Both the position numbers and the translations under genes were made by a program. A DNA stretch of 64,000 bases. Origin: Trileptium ribeirensis (taxonomy: Eukaryota > Nematoda > Enoplea > Enoplida > Thoracostomopsidae). Positions 1-11,784 of the stretch are shown piece by piece. The stretch spans positions 1 through 64,000 of the forward strand of contig JASANE010010035.1 of the NCBI GenBank assembly GCA_030248225.1, written 5' to 3'. The first letter of the stretch is position 1. Each line of letters starts with the position of its first letter. A model generated the notes under the pieces. It did not search any database. It worked only from the letters and a program-made list of their open reading frames with translations, and was not told where the DNA came from.

Positions 1-291
1 GTAATTGTACATATGTCGCCTTTAGCGTCTGTAGAGGACAGGGTATGTTGGTGCTCATTTTTGTAGGGCTCATGACTTCAGTGAGTCCCTATGACCGAAT
101 AAGTAGATAGATCATTCGAATAGGTACCCGTTAAAACCAGTGAAAACCGCCGTACAAACAGTTATCGCGAAAACACAAATAAACACTCAAAACGAACCTA
201 AAATCCCCGAAAAAACCACCCGTAGAACTCGTACTTAATCTTTCCAACCCAAGTAAAAAGTCAAATAATTTTCCCTTAAAAAATTAAGAGA
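1..291. repeat. Flank sequence shared with 2,682-3,011
   Basis: This stretch is a diverged copy of 2,682-3,011; both begin with the word taattgtacatatgtcgcc. In each place it ends directly at the TGTAACA start of the 7-kb repeat family. A third, shorter copy of its last 35 bases lies at about 2,330-2,372, where no family member follows. The flank is therefore a separate repeated sequence or part of a larger duplication. No coding signal is seen. Confidence 0.6.
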
Positions 292-880
292 TGTAACAGA
301 TCCATACGGATCGTTACGAGGTGGATTAATCTTGACCACTGCCTAATGGCAAACTTTTGTCGAAAACCCATAATCCTGGCCACACTCCAATGGCCAACAT
401 TTACAATAATCCTGACCACAGTATAATAGCCTACATAAATAGGATTAGAGCCGAACGGTAACCCCTCTCCGAGCAAGCGAATATATAAGCCGGATTACCC
501 CCGTATATACGTACCGGCGGTAAAGCTCTGCCGTCACCCTCTCTGTAAACCGTATACGCATATATATAGCACAAAGCATGAACCTTTACGCCCATCAATC
601 TTGCTGTGAATCAAAGATTTTCGTCGTATCTCGGCCCGCACCGCCGACAGTTTTTGCGATCAGAAAACAGATGTCGTGATTAACGTTTTAAGGATGCCGG
701 ATTTACGAAAGGTATTGCCGTATATTCGTATATAGTTGTATGATTGTTGATAGTAGGGCCATAAAGGCTCATTGGCATATTTAAATCGCAGAATACGTAT
801 ATTACCATTGTGTTGCTGTACTTTGATGGCCATAAAGGCAATTGCTATATACTTTGTACTATTGTACCACCGCTATTGTA
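292..880 (+). repeat. 5' fragment of the 7-kb non-coding family (copy A)
   Basis: It begins with TGTAACAGATCCATACGG, the same 5' end as the copies at 3,012 and 26,234 (minus). It has only three degenerate hairpin units (about 333-437). It then shares the AT-rich stretch and the CACCGCCGACAG word with 3,440-3,730, and has two weak GGCCATAAAGG motifs near 758 and 829. Similarity fades at about 880. The rest of the element is missing, so this is a 3'-truncated or deleted copy. No ORF is supported. Confidence 0.7.
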
Positions 881-2681
881 GCACCACCCCCACCTTATTG
901 GAATATCGAGCCGGATATGTTGGCTTGGTCGACTGAGTTTCAAGAGGCTCGTGCCGAATTTCAGCGGAATAAACCCCATATGTTTCGCAAAGTGAGAATG
1001 CCGCCACTCCCCGTGGAATAACAGTCACACGAATCATGGGATTGTACCAATAACGATATAAATAGTATTCGAGAACAAGTAATTAACGAAAGTTTCACTA
1101 ATCATTTGAGCCGTTGGTTGGAAAATCAGTTAACAGGAAAACAGTAAATTTGTGAGAGTATGAAGTAAGATTTGGGGAAAATAAACTGGAAAAATTAGTC
1201 CTAGAAGAACCGTTCACTGCTAGTTTAAATAACAATTATGTTTTTGGAATGTGGACAGTCTATAATTGTATAGTACTCATGCATAAATGTATTGTATTGG
1301 TATAGATACATATATTGTTATACCTTGGATGTCAAGTGTACTTGCATACATATCAGTTGACGGACGAGTAGATACCCAAAAATTTCAGGTGCGCGAATTA
1401 AAATTAGTGAGAACGTGAAAACGATAGGACGCCTAAATTTCAGTTATGTCCAGACTCATATTGCCTAAATTTCGCAGTATTCTCAATTCTGGTGTCGACT
1501 GGACTCTTCTGGCAAAGGGTCCCTGAAATCTCGATTCCCGTAAAACCTTCTTCTCCAATCCCTCCGAAACTATTGTTGCCAGTCTTTCGCCCAAAATTCG
1601 TTTAAATTGTGACTAAAATACTGCTTGTAAGAGCAACGTTATATGGCAAAAGCTCTTATCAGTAACCATTGTGAACTTAATAATTTGAGCTTTTACTACC
1701 TAAAACTGCCCAAATGCTCATTGGCAGTAAGGTCGACTCGCGGTACGTCGTGAAAGAAGAAGATGATCCATCTCCAGTTGTTATCCATTTTTGTACGGGT
1801 TCCCTCACAGGAACCCTGTTTAACCCTAAGAAAATTTACAGAAAACGCTCTAGGAAATGCCAAAGAACAGCGCAAGAAAAGAGCCGCTCGAATGAGGACA
1901 TCGTCCTCCCTAAAACCAAAACTCTAGCCCCTGTGGAAATGCCTTTAAATAGAGCCTCGAGTTCTCTCCTCGTAACCCTTATTTTCCCGAGTAAAACAGC
2001 GAAAACACCCTGAAGATATAATGACTCTGTGGAAGTTCCTAAAATTCTGATACTTTAGTTTACGGATGCTTCAAATATGCAGCAAATATACTCATCACCA
2101 ACCGTGGTAAACTTAATAAGCCAAGTGTCAACCACTTTCTCAGAAATTTAGGACAAGTTATTGTGATACTTGTCGTAATATTAGTGTTTGTGATATATTT
2201 ATATGTCCGGTAATGTGATGACTTGTTAACTATAACTGAAATCGAACAACCGATCGCGCAATTTGTGAAGGATCGAAGCAACCCCGGTCCTGTGCGAACA
2301 TATCATAAAATCCTCAGAATAAAACCCCAAGCGAAAAGTCAAATAATTTCCCTTTAAAAATTTAAGAGAAGGTCATAAAGACCGTTGGAATCTTGTTGGA
2401 AATTTTATTGGAAATTTGGAAAATGTCACACTAAACTTGTAAAATAGTTAAAGAAAATTCTAAAAGGAACCACATATAAAAGTGGACCAAAGAAAATAGG
2501 GAATTCGAACATTCGTAAATTTAATATTTTGCTTTAAACGACATTTTAACATAGCCAGCGGTCATAAATGGAACATGGTCCATCACTGGTCTAAAACCCT
2601 GATATATAAACACACAAGAAAATATAATTTCTGATTGTACCATATTTTTACTAATTTATTAATATTTATTATTTATTAGTA
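881..2681. other. Unassigned intergenic or intronic tract
   Basis: This is AT-rich sequence with no recognisable protein, RNA gene or terminal repeats. The 99-codon ORF at 1,714-2,013 (plus) and the 73-codon ORF at 2,060-2,281 (minus) resemble nothing I know. A short copy of the family flank is seen at 2,330-2,372. It may hold further decayed repeats, but I cannot assign them. Confidence 0.5.
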
Positions 2682-3051
2682 ATTGTACATATGTCGCCTT
2701 TAGCGACTGTGGAGCAGGGTGTTGGCGTACCATTTTTGTAGGGCTCATGACAATAGTGAGCGCGATTTCACCAAGAAAAAGAGGGGATAGTAAAGCCCCT
2801 AATGCCAATTGAGTAGGTAAATCATCCGCATAAATTCTCGTAGAAACCAATGAAAATCGCCGTACGAAATATAGTTGCGAAAACTCAAATAGTCACCAAG
2901 GGTACCCGAAGTAGAACACAAAATCCCCGACAAAACCACCCTTAGAACTCGTACTTAATATTCCCACCCCAAGTAAAGAGTCAAATAATTTTCCCTTAAA
3001 AATTTAAGAGATGTAACATATCCATACGGATCGTTACGAGGTGAATTAATC

Positions 3052-3432
3052 TTGACCATAGCCTAATGGCAATCTTTTATCGAAAACCCTTAATCTTGGC
3101 CACACTCTAATGGCCAACATTTACAATAATCCTGACCACACTCCAATGGCCAACATTTATAAAGTCCCCAAAAATCCTGTCCACAGTATAATGGACAACA
3201 TTTTTAGAGAACACAAAAATCCTGTCCACATAGTAATGGACAACATTTTTACCGAACAACAAAAATCCTATTCACAGTATAACGGACAACATTTTACCGA
3301 ACACCAAAAATCCTGTCCACGGTGTAATGGACAACATTTTAGCGAACACCAAAAAATCCTGTCCACAGTGTAATGGTTAACATTTTGGTAACTACCCCAA
3401 TAATCCTGGCCATAGCGTAATGGTCAACATTT
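3052..3432 (+). repeat. Array of about 42-bp hairpin units (copy L)
   Basis: Nine or so units share the pattern 6-base arm, 8-base loop like CAGTGTAA, 6-base arm, then an A/C-rich spacer. The arms are TTGGCCA/TGGCCAA at 3,096, TGTCCA/TGGACA in three units, and partly mispaired forms in others. The third stem base changes together with its partner. See the matching array at 25,818-26,206. Confidence 0.85.
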
Positions 3433-3837
3433 CCGGATTTCGTCGTAACTGTCTCCCGATTTCGAACACTTCATGGAAATGACCCAACTGGGTATGAAAC
3501 CCGCCCCAGCCCCGCAATACGTACGTATATGAGATCAGAACCAATATATACACCCTCTGCGCGTAAGCCAATATATAAGTCGATTTTCTTCATATATACG
3601 AGCTGACAATAAAACCATGTTATCACCCTAGTTGTAAACCATATATATGCAGTTCAAATCCCGAATGGTTTCCTCGTTACGTACCAGAGATTTTTGTCAT
3701 GTTTCGGCCAGCACCGCCGACAGTCTCGAGAATCAAAAGGGTATCATTGTTAATATTTCAGGAATGGGTAAATATTGAAGAATTGTAACCGTACAAGCGC
3801 GTATATACTTGTATATATAGTTACCGATCGATTTCAG

Positions 3838-4275
3838 AACCATAAAGGTTCCTTGCTGTACTTGAATCTCATATATCTATGTACAGCTGTATAGACTCGT
3901 ATGTATTTACGTAGGTATATATGGGTATATATACAACAATCTGGCAATCCGATTCGACCGTATTTACATAGGTATATGTGGGTATATAGATATATATGTA
4001 TATAGATGTTACCGTTGTACCGTATTCATACCATAATTGTGCATTGTAAAGGCCATAAAAGCGCCTATATTTACCATGATTTTATGCCGTCTATGATCGT
4101 TCTATTTGTGCCCGATATTATGTTAGCAGAGGCCGTAAAAGCGCCGAAAGCAGTCAGAATTTTAAATCATTCTTACAGTTGAACTGATATGTTGTACAAT
4201 TGATCATGAACCTGTATATATTCATCGTGTATTAACCGTCTTATTGGCCATAAAAGCGCCGCTTTTTATTGTTGA
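3838..4275 (+). repeat. GGCCATAAAAGCGCC motif array (copy L)
   Basis: The motif recurs near 3,838 (degenerate), 4,051, 4,132 (one change) and 4,247, spaced about 80-210 bp in AT-rich sequence full of TATA/GTAT words. The opposite copy has the reverse complement at 24,910-25,410. A binding site is one reading; nothing proves it. Confidence 0.6.
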
Positions 4276-5874
4276 TTGTAACATGATCGTATCAGTAATT
4301 ATATCCTGTAATGTACCAGTTTGGAGGCATAAGAAATTGGGAATAATTTGCTTTCTTAAGGAGGATTTTCAAGGAAAATTCTACGATTTTTGTGTATTTA
4401 AAACGGTGATTTAATAGGTTAAAATTGTGAGTACGGCGAGCTCTCGCCATACTCGTTTCGTAGAAATTTTAGGACGGTACGACTCTTCCTCGTTGAACCC
4501 AATACAGGTATATACGTATGAATAGCCCTACCCCGTGCGGTAGGACCGCAAACTTTATTTTGATTCTTCATTAGAAAGACTGGCCGTGACGGATACCCGC
4601 CACGACCTTCCTCACGAAGGAGGACTACAAAAATATGGTTGTTCGCCCGAAAGCGAACAGCGTTTGAGAAAATTCCCTGAAAATTATAAGTTCAAATCCG
4701 AAATTTTAAATTTCCCAGTGTTCAATATGTATCGCGACACTGGTAAGTGGTAAAGCTTTATGAAATATTATTTACCAGCGTTCAATTTCGCTGGTTGAGA
4801 TAAGAAAAGAAAATAGAAATTTAGGCAAATTTGGTATCAAACGTATCGGCTCCGACCCATAACTCCGGAACCGTTGGGAATTCCAAAATTTCGTACTTTC
4901 TTTCGAACGAGACCGGTTTCATGGAGATCCGACCCGGACCCACGGACCTATGGACAAATTAGTATATACGTAAGCGATTTAAATACGAATAATTTAATAT
5001 CTTGTAAAACGAATGTTAAACATAAATTATATATAGGGTATCATTAGGTTCCCCAGAATACCGGCTTTAATTTGAGCCCGGACCGGTCCCGTTGCGCCCA
5101 CATTTAGATACCCCTCCCCATGGAAAAACATGAAATAACTCCACGACCGGCGTGTAACCCCTCATTAGATTCCCCTTGTCGAGGTTAACCAAATATCTAT
5201 AAAACACCCCAGAAAAATATGCCCCGAACTCGCGGGAGCCGTTTAAAACAGCCTACCCTGGGTAAAATTTGACATGGACCCTCCCCAAAGAGTTCATCTT
5301 CCCCCTGTAGAACGAATACGGTCCTGTTAAATATCATTTTGTTCGGTCGGACGTACTGAGTCCAAATCCGAAATTATTTTGGCACTCCGGCTATCACCCC
5401 GGGCCCCCACCCTCTTTTTACCCCTTTGCCCTCGTGTTCCTTTCTTTTGTTTACATAAGCCGCGTCCCAAATATGTAAGTTAGTGAACAATTTTATATAA
5501 ATTAAGCGTCGCTCTTATCGGTGAGGCTTTTGATATAGAATTAATATAAGAGTTTACTTCACAACAGAAACTTTAGTAATTGTCAGCGAGCACTGAGTTG
5601 TTTAAGCAAGTAAACGTCGAGTAGGCATAAACTTCAGTACAGTTAATTCGGTTTGTAGCGTTACTGGCCGCTTGATGTTTGTATAAATGCATCCCGTCAA
5701 CGGTATAAAGTTCTCATTAAAGTATAAAGACATTAAAATTGTCCAAAATATGATCGGAATTCAAGCCGATCATAATATTTAAGAGATTAAAATTGGGGTC
5801 AGATCGCCCCAAAAGTGCTGAATAAACACTTTAACGGTCTCTGAAATTCAAAATTTTGAAAATTTAAAATTTAG

Positions 5875-5912
5875 TATAAAAGCAGAGACGCACGAGCTCT
5901 GCAGAGTTCAGT
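5875..5912 (+). promoter_or_regulatory. TATA-like box plus initiator-like site (copy L)
   Basis: TATAAAAG at 5,875-5,882 is followed by a TTCAGT word whose A (5,910) lies 35 bases downstream of the first T. The opposite copy keeps both words at exactly the same spacing. TTCAGT resembles the arthropod initiator consensus, though 35 is slightly more than the usual distance. It would drive transcription toward the 3' end of the element. Confidence 0.45.
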
Positions 5913-6699
5913 ACGACTTCGGCAGCGCGGAGATCGGTCGTTTTGCAGACCGACTCCGACGCTTAAAGATTCTACCGTTTTGACATTACTGTTCGCTTTT
6001 GGTTTTATGGTTTTCACGACCGGTTTTTGCGATGGGACGGACGTGCGATGGACGTCGAATCGAGTAGCCGTAGACGTAAGTGTGAACAGGGATTCATGGG
6101 GTAGTTATAGAATCGCAGCGAAGTAGATTAGATGAATAGTCACGGCAGGACCGTGTAGCACACATTGATTAGCCATAAGCTTAAAAATTCAATGGATTCC
6201 CTGTCCATGCTCCTATTTACCTGTTAGCCCTGCCCGTCCTAGCTAGTCCCGCAAGAACGTAGTCGAGATTAGCCGATCTCACCGTTTAATTAGATGGCCG
6301 AAGTCCTGCTAAACCTCCCTCGGTCAATGAGTTAGGACATAAACGAGCGCGACACTCGCGTTGCGATTAATTTTACATGATTCCCTGAGCCGAGTTAAGA
6401 ATTAGGAAAATATTCTTTGAGCCGACCGATGTTAAACAAAATTTCTGATTGAAAGTTGTCATTGGAACTTAGTATCGTCCATGATTACGCACGTTTTAGT
6501 CGACACTTATCAAAGTTTGCTTTCAAGATTTTATGCGTTTTACGATTTCTCTGGGCAAGGGTTCGTCCAATTGTTTTTATGATTTGTTAAAAGGAACACA
6601 CCGATATTTTGAATCGATTCACGTTAGGAACCCGTTCAAATTTACTTAATAAGACAACAGTGTCATAGGCAACGTCGGTCTGCTAAATTTTATGCTGAA

Positions 6700-7330
6700 A
6701 CACCAACAGACGTACTGAGACAAAGCCCCGTGGCGTGTCAGCTCACCTAGGTAGAAAATTCGATGTATCTCGAGAAGCACCCTAGAGATTCGATTAAAAT
6801 TTTACACGGATCTCGAGAAGGATCCGAACTACTATTTTGAGCCGTAGAATATGCAAATATCGCGTCGAAGTCATAAACCGACGACCCTGAAGGGGGTCGC
6901 CCCCGACAAAATGCGAAAATCCAAATATCTTAAGTTGTACTCCAGGAATTTAGCTAAAACTTTCTTCGTAGCGATGCCCACTAACAAATGTGACTTCAAG
7001 ACCTATCGATTTCGAGTCGGAAACACAAACCCGACGGCCTCGAAGAGGCCTAATCCCACCGAAAACATAAAATTAAAATATTTCAACATTTCCTTCAGGA
7101 ATTTTGGTGAAACTTTCGCTGTTTCTTTGCAGGAAGGTGCGCTACCGGACACCGTTCTAAAACTCAGCTATATCGGGTCGGAATCATAAACCCGACGGCC
7201 CGATAGGGGTCCGCTCCTACCCGAACTTCGAATGTCGATAACTTGATATTCATTCCAGGAATTTTAATGATTTTTCTCGTATGTATAGAGGCCCGTTAGG
7301 CCTTTCGTTTAAGCTATTGAGCCCGGCAAA
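6700..7330 (+). repeat. Roughly 180-bp tandem repeats (copy L)
   Basis: Three to four diverged units share, in order, words like CCAGGAATTT, ACTTTCTTCGTAG, AAACCCGACGGCC and a GGGGTCC block. The equivalent in the opposite copy is 21,200-21,800. Open frames inside the units arise from the repeat and do not look like a protein family. Confidence 0.65.
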
Positions 7331-9482
7331 GCCATGGCCCGTTCAAACGTTATCGGCAGTCCAAACCCGAGCCGCGCAACCGCCGCTCAGATTGCCGTTC
7401 AAATTTCATAAATGATATTATTTTCATAAATCAGTTTCGGTCTTGCTTTTACACGTATTTAGGTTAGGAAAGGGAAAATATTATTTTCACCAGTGTTGAT
7501 AACTTGTACTACGAGTGTTAGTATTTTGTATCTCAAAGATATCGATGTCGCTAGACGCGATATCGGGTTTGTCGGGTCTCGGTCCGACCGACCAATTTTT
7601 TGTGGGGACCGTTGACCCGGTCCTAGAAAATCGATACGTAAGGTCAAGCCCAGCCCCTGTGCAAAATTGCATTGAGAAATGCTGGCAAATTAAAAAGTTA
7701 TTGGAAATCAAGTCTTCCCCAGTCCCAACCGAATTGTACTCAAAATTTAGCTCGAAAATTATGAACCGAACAATTTAAGGAAACAAACCGAGTAGGATTA
7801 AGCTAGTAATATTGTTACGGTTGTCCTGACAGGGCCTCCGTTTATTCACTCGCTTTGTCGAGTAGAAATCGCCCAAAATAATGGTTAAATTTTAGTACTA
7901 AATATAGCTTGTTTTTGAGAGTTTTTCAAGTCAAATTGACTCAAGTTTTAGCACCTCTAGGACTGTGCCGATGACCTACGAGTCATCGCTGCCAATAGTA
8001 CTCGTTTTAACGAAAATTTCTTAGGTACCGCGACATGGTAGTTGACTCTGCCCTTACGCCTCAAAGTTGGCACCGAATTTGCATAGTGGTCACACACAGC
8101 CGCTTTTCGGCATTAATTAATTGAACCCAGGACAAATGTTTCATTGTATAATAAGTTGAGGACTCGCCCAAAGCCCGTCCCACATCGCTCGTTTAAGCCT
8201 TCAAGTCATAGCAATGGCGAATGACTCGACTTTTCTCAGGACAATACCCACGTATTTCCAGGCTTAGTAACCTTTTCTCTATTGTGTACCGTATAGCCGT
8301 TCTTTTTGATAGGGACATAGGATGGTATTTTGTTGAACCCCAGCGCAACAGTAGGTCTTAAGTAGATCCCCAGATTATACTTAGAATTGACAATTTATCA
8401 GCTTTCTCGGGATATGGTTCGATCTCGCAGCCGCTAAAACTTTGCGAAGACGGTAAGCTAAGTAGAATGGTATTTTTCCTAGCATTGGTAAAGCACAGTC
8501 AGAGTACGCCACACATATCGATTTTTAGCAATAAATTTAGATTAGGAAAGGCTCGAAATTCAGTGCCAACCTCAGTCTACCGGGACCAGTAAGCTGTTCG
8601 AAAGACAAGTTCGCCCGATCGTTTTTCTTAACATTGTTATAACTCACGTTGGTGGACTCGAGATGTCTGTCTTTTGTAGTGATCTAGATTAAGGATTAAC
8701 CGCAATTAGAGACCCAATTTCACCGTGCTTGTGCAGTAATTGCATAGGGAACAACAGCCAAAATTAGTCAGCATATTTGAATATTCCATAACAAATTTTA
8801 TATGGTCATTCTAAGTACGTATGTATGTATGCGAGTAGGACAAAACTAGATACCATATCATTATCGCATCGTAAGAAAATGTATGAGTCGTACCAAGAAT
8901 TGCCTCCCAAACTCATTGCTGTGTTAACACATATATATACATACCATTGCCTGTTTGTAATGATACTTTGTCATATGTAACCCATCGCTATATAGCAAAT
9001 ATTTACCAAGACTTACTTATCATGTACTATAGTTTCGTGATTAGGATGAGCAAGACAGAGTCCCGCAAAATCCCCGTTGTACGCTTTGTCCCATATACCT
9101 CATGTCATTACCGCCTTTCGCTTGCCTGAACCTACTGTTTTCTAGCTAAATAAATTGACCGTTTCGAGAAAGCGGGAACCAATTTTAATCAACCTCAAAC
9201 AGCCCAAAACTTTACACTTCCCGGGTTAAACGTGGAGAGGGAATAGCGGTACGGTCCCTTTGGCCTGTGAGCAGGTGACGTAGCCGACCTCCCTGGGGAC
9301 CTCAAAGGTAGTATCTCGTAGACTACGTGCGCAACCCGGTCGGTAAGATCATAACACGTCCTGTGAAGCGCTCCTGCGGCTTGCTAAGCTCCGTCATTTC
9401 TTGGGCCTGACTCGCGTGGGAAAGAAAATTCGAACAATTTAAATCCAACAGTTACGCCCTCGAAGTCACGATAGCCGGGGTC

Positions 9483-10643
9483 CAGGGAATAACCGGAACC
9501 GGAACCAGCAACCGGAACCGTCCGTTTAAACCGGATCCGGAACCGGAACCTGGTCTTCGAAATTCATATATAGTAAAACAGATGATGGAAGAAATGAAGG
9601 TATAGTGGATTTAAAATGCATTAAAAATAACTTTTACATGAAACTTAATGTATTGCGATGGTATTATTGCCTTTCTGAAACTTTAAAGACACTGAGGAAG
9701 CTAATAATGTTTATTTATTGATCAAATATGTCGGTTTTTGGACATTCAGAGCAAAAAATGTCTTCCACTATACACCATTGCGTATACTGCGTCAAATCGA
9801 ATGTGCTTACAAAGCTTGGATCGTAGAATACACACTTTCGCTCTGTCTGCGGTCCCCTCCCTTTACTACATATACGTTTGTTGCTCGTTCTTATGTAGGA
9901 AACTTAAAATTATTGGTTTATATGATTCTAAGAGAAAATAATAGATAGAAGGTAATTTTCTGATCAGTGGTCAGAGACACTGTTTAGGCTAGCGTTGGAC
10001 AAACAGTGCCCGTCATTTAGATGATAATGATGATGACTTTCTAATCAGAATGCTATAAATGAGACACACTGTGATGCTGCTCGCACAGTTTCAATAAATA
10101 CAGTTCATTGCTAAGGAAGAAGTTTCTGCTTGCGTTGCAGATAACGTTACTTTACTTCAATTTCACGTGATTTACAAAGTTTAAAGCGCACAGCCCGGTG
10201 CTTGACGCAATTTATGTTAGCCAAGCATAGGCTAAGTACTTCTACGTAAGCCATACTCTGTTACCGAGTTGGACCGGTATAATTCGAACGTACCCCGCAG
10301 ACTTCTGAATGTGTGAAATAGCTGCTACAAGCATCGACCTGGCTTTGATTTAACAAAATCCTGCAGGTTATTATGAAAAATTCCTGCTCAAATTATGTGC
10401 CCTACTTACGTTTCACACGGCAAATTGGTTAGTTAATCTTTTCTTTTGCTTGGTTGTATTGGAGCTTGATCATTGTATAATATATATTACATATGTTTGG
10501 ATTACAGGTTGAAGCAAAAAACGTGGAAAATTTCAAACAAAATTTTTTAACCGGAATTCCGGTTCCGGTATGGTTTTTGCCCTTTGCCGGAACCGCAACC
10601 GGAACACGATTTTCGCCGGGACCGGAATTCCGGTTACTCCCTG
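9483..10643 (+). mobile_element. Non-autonomous hAT-like element, copy 1
   Basis: Terminal inverted repeats begin CAGGGAATAACCGGAAC and end with the complement of CAGGGAGTAACCGGAATT. It interrupts copy L exactly where the opposite copy reads on without a break. The 8-bp flanks ccggggtc (9,475-9,482) and ccgagatt (10,644-10,651) differ only by transitions, as an aged 8-bp duplication would. An 8-bp duplication and a CAGGG end are typical of hAT elements. Other copies are at 39,047-42,652 and 53,475-55,114. I see no transposase. Confidence 0.85.
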
Positions 10644-10657
10644 CCGAGATTGTATGG

Positions 10658-10682
10658 GCATTGCGTTGGAAGTGCGTGATGC
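10658..10682 (+). other. 3'-end hairpin of copy L
   Basis: GCATTGCG, a 9-base loop and CGTGATGC pair with two G-T wobble positions. The same hairpin is perfectly paired but with different bases at 18,860-18,886 and at 50,870-50,895. It lies about 18 bases before the element end. Confidence 0.75.
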
Positions 10683-10989
10683 AGCAGCATCGCGTCGATA
10701 TTACATAAGTATTGAGAACTGTATTATCCCAAATAAGTGCACTTACACTATATAAAACAAGGATTCCCGATATATTTAACCATGCGTATACTCATGCCAA
10801 CTTTGCGTACAGGAATATGAGAAAATCATAATTATTATTGAATAATATATTTTTGCGAACACCACAGTTATTTCTTAAGCAAGCTGCAGGGATAAGAATC
10901 CTATCGAACGCCTTGAACCCTATTGTTGTTACGTGCAATACTTCCATAAACATTAAGTCGTAATTCCAGGTGTTTCGCTTGGCACACAT

Positions 10990-11530
10990 ATTTCAAAAAA
11001 TTTTGTTTAATGACGCCGTAAAAAAGCCTTGGCTACGTGCTGATATTATTCCCGTACACAAAAAAGGAGATTTATCAAATGATAATTATAGATCAACAGC
11101 ACTACTTTAATAAAACTGCTGCAAATTAATAGAGTCTATTATCAATAAGCAACTTGTTTCATACTTGCGTCAAAATATTATGATTTTCGTGTTAATATAG
11201 TCTCATTTCGAAAAAGTCGACGTGCACTCATCTCTTTGACAGCAGCCACGGCTGGTCAAATGACTAGGATAACGGAAAATATGTGGACATGGCATAATAT
11301 GTAGCTCTTTCTAAACCTTCTGACGTTGCCTAACACATGAAGCGCGTCCAAATGCTTTCAGGATTCGGAATTAATGAGTCACTTTTCAAATGAATTACTG
11401 CCTCCCTCAGGCATCGAACTTATCTTGCAAAAGTACACAATTTCTGATACTTCACAAACATTTATAAATCAAGCATGCTACAGGGTAGTGTCTTACGGGC
11501 TATTTTATTTTTGCTGTATAAAAACAGCCT
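10990..11530 (+). pseudogene. Decayed non-LTR reverse transcriptase, fragment 1
   Basis: Conceptual pieces on the plus strand match non-LTR reverse transcriptase landmarks. WLRADIIPVHKKGDLSNDNY near 11,030 is the usual I(P)I-KKGD block. After a stop comes a piece like KLIESIINKQLVSYLRQN, then FRKSRRALISLTA, and near 11,470 LQGSVLRAILFLLY, the QGS-LGP-LF block. Stops and shifts break the frame between them, and the YADD block is missing because a MITE and other sequence follow. I read it as a dead jockey/CR1-type LINE. Confidence 0.75.
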
Positions 11531-11536
11531 TACCTA

Positions 11537-11784
11537 CAGCTGCAATCATAATTAAATGCAATGCACAAAAAATTGAACGCAGACGAAATCGAACAATAAC
11601 GCAATCGATTGATCTTAATTTAAACGAAATTCGTTAAATTTAACGCAAACTAACAGGTTTTATTAAAAGATTTTTTATTTTGACACAATCAAAAATTAAA
11701 TTAATCGATTTTCGTTTAAACGATCGAAATCGAACGACTCTTCGATCGATTTTTGAACACTTAATTCTGATTGTAACACTACTG
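11537..11784. mobile_element. Tc1/mariner-type MITE, copy 1
   Basis: Terminal inverted repeats are related to CAGTTACAATCAGAATTAAG, with TA on both sides. It is a diverged copy of 28,326-28,628. The interior is rich in TCGATCGA and GTTTAAACG words and has no ORF. It lies directly after the QGS block of the reverse-transcriptase remnant. Confidence 0.7.

Larger units (their letters stand above)
3012..10700 (+). repeat. Near-complete copy of the 7-kb non-coding family (copy L)
   Basis: Read 5' to 3' on the plus strand, this matches the reverse complement of 18,842-26,234. Without the hAT insertion at 9,483-10,643 it is about 6.5 kb. Its modules, in order, are a hairpin-unit array, a GGCCATAAAAGCGCC array, a TATA/initiator-like site, roughly 180-bp repeats and a 3' hairpin. 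It begins TGTAACA and ends CGTCGATA. The longest ORF (112 codons, 6,851-7,189) lies in the 180-bp repeats and looks non-genic. No target-site duplication is obvious here: the 9 bases before and after do not match. No reverse transcriptase, transposase or helicase motif was seen. The class is unknown. Confidence 0.8.

Noticed and set aside
3052..3432. Regularly spaced short repeats that look a little like a CRISPR array
   Set aside because: Spacers are themselves similar to one another, the units vary compensatorily, the setting is an intron-rich eukaryotic locus, and no cas-like gene exists.
6851..7189. A 112-codon plus ORF in copy L
   Set aside because: It overlaps the 180-bp repeats, is not kept in copy R and has no family motif.
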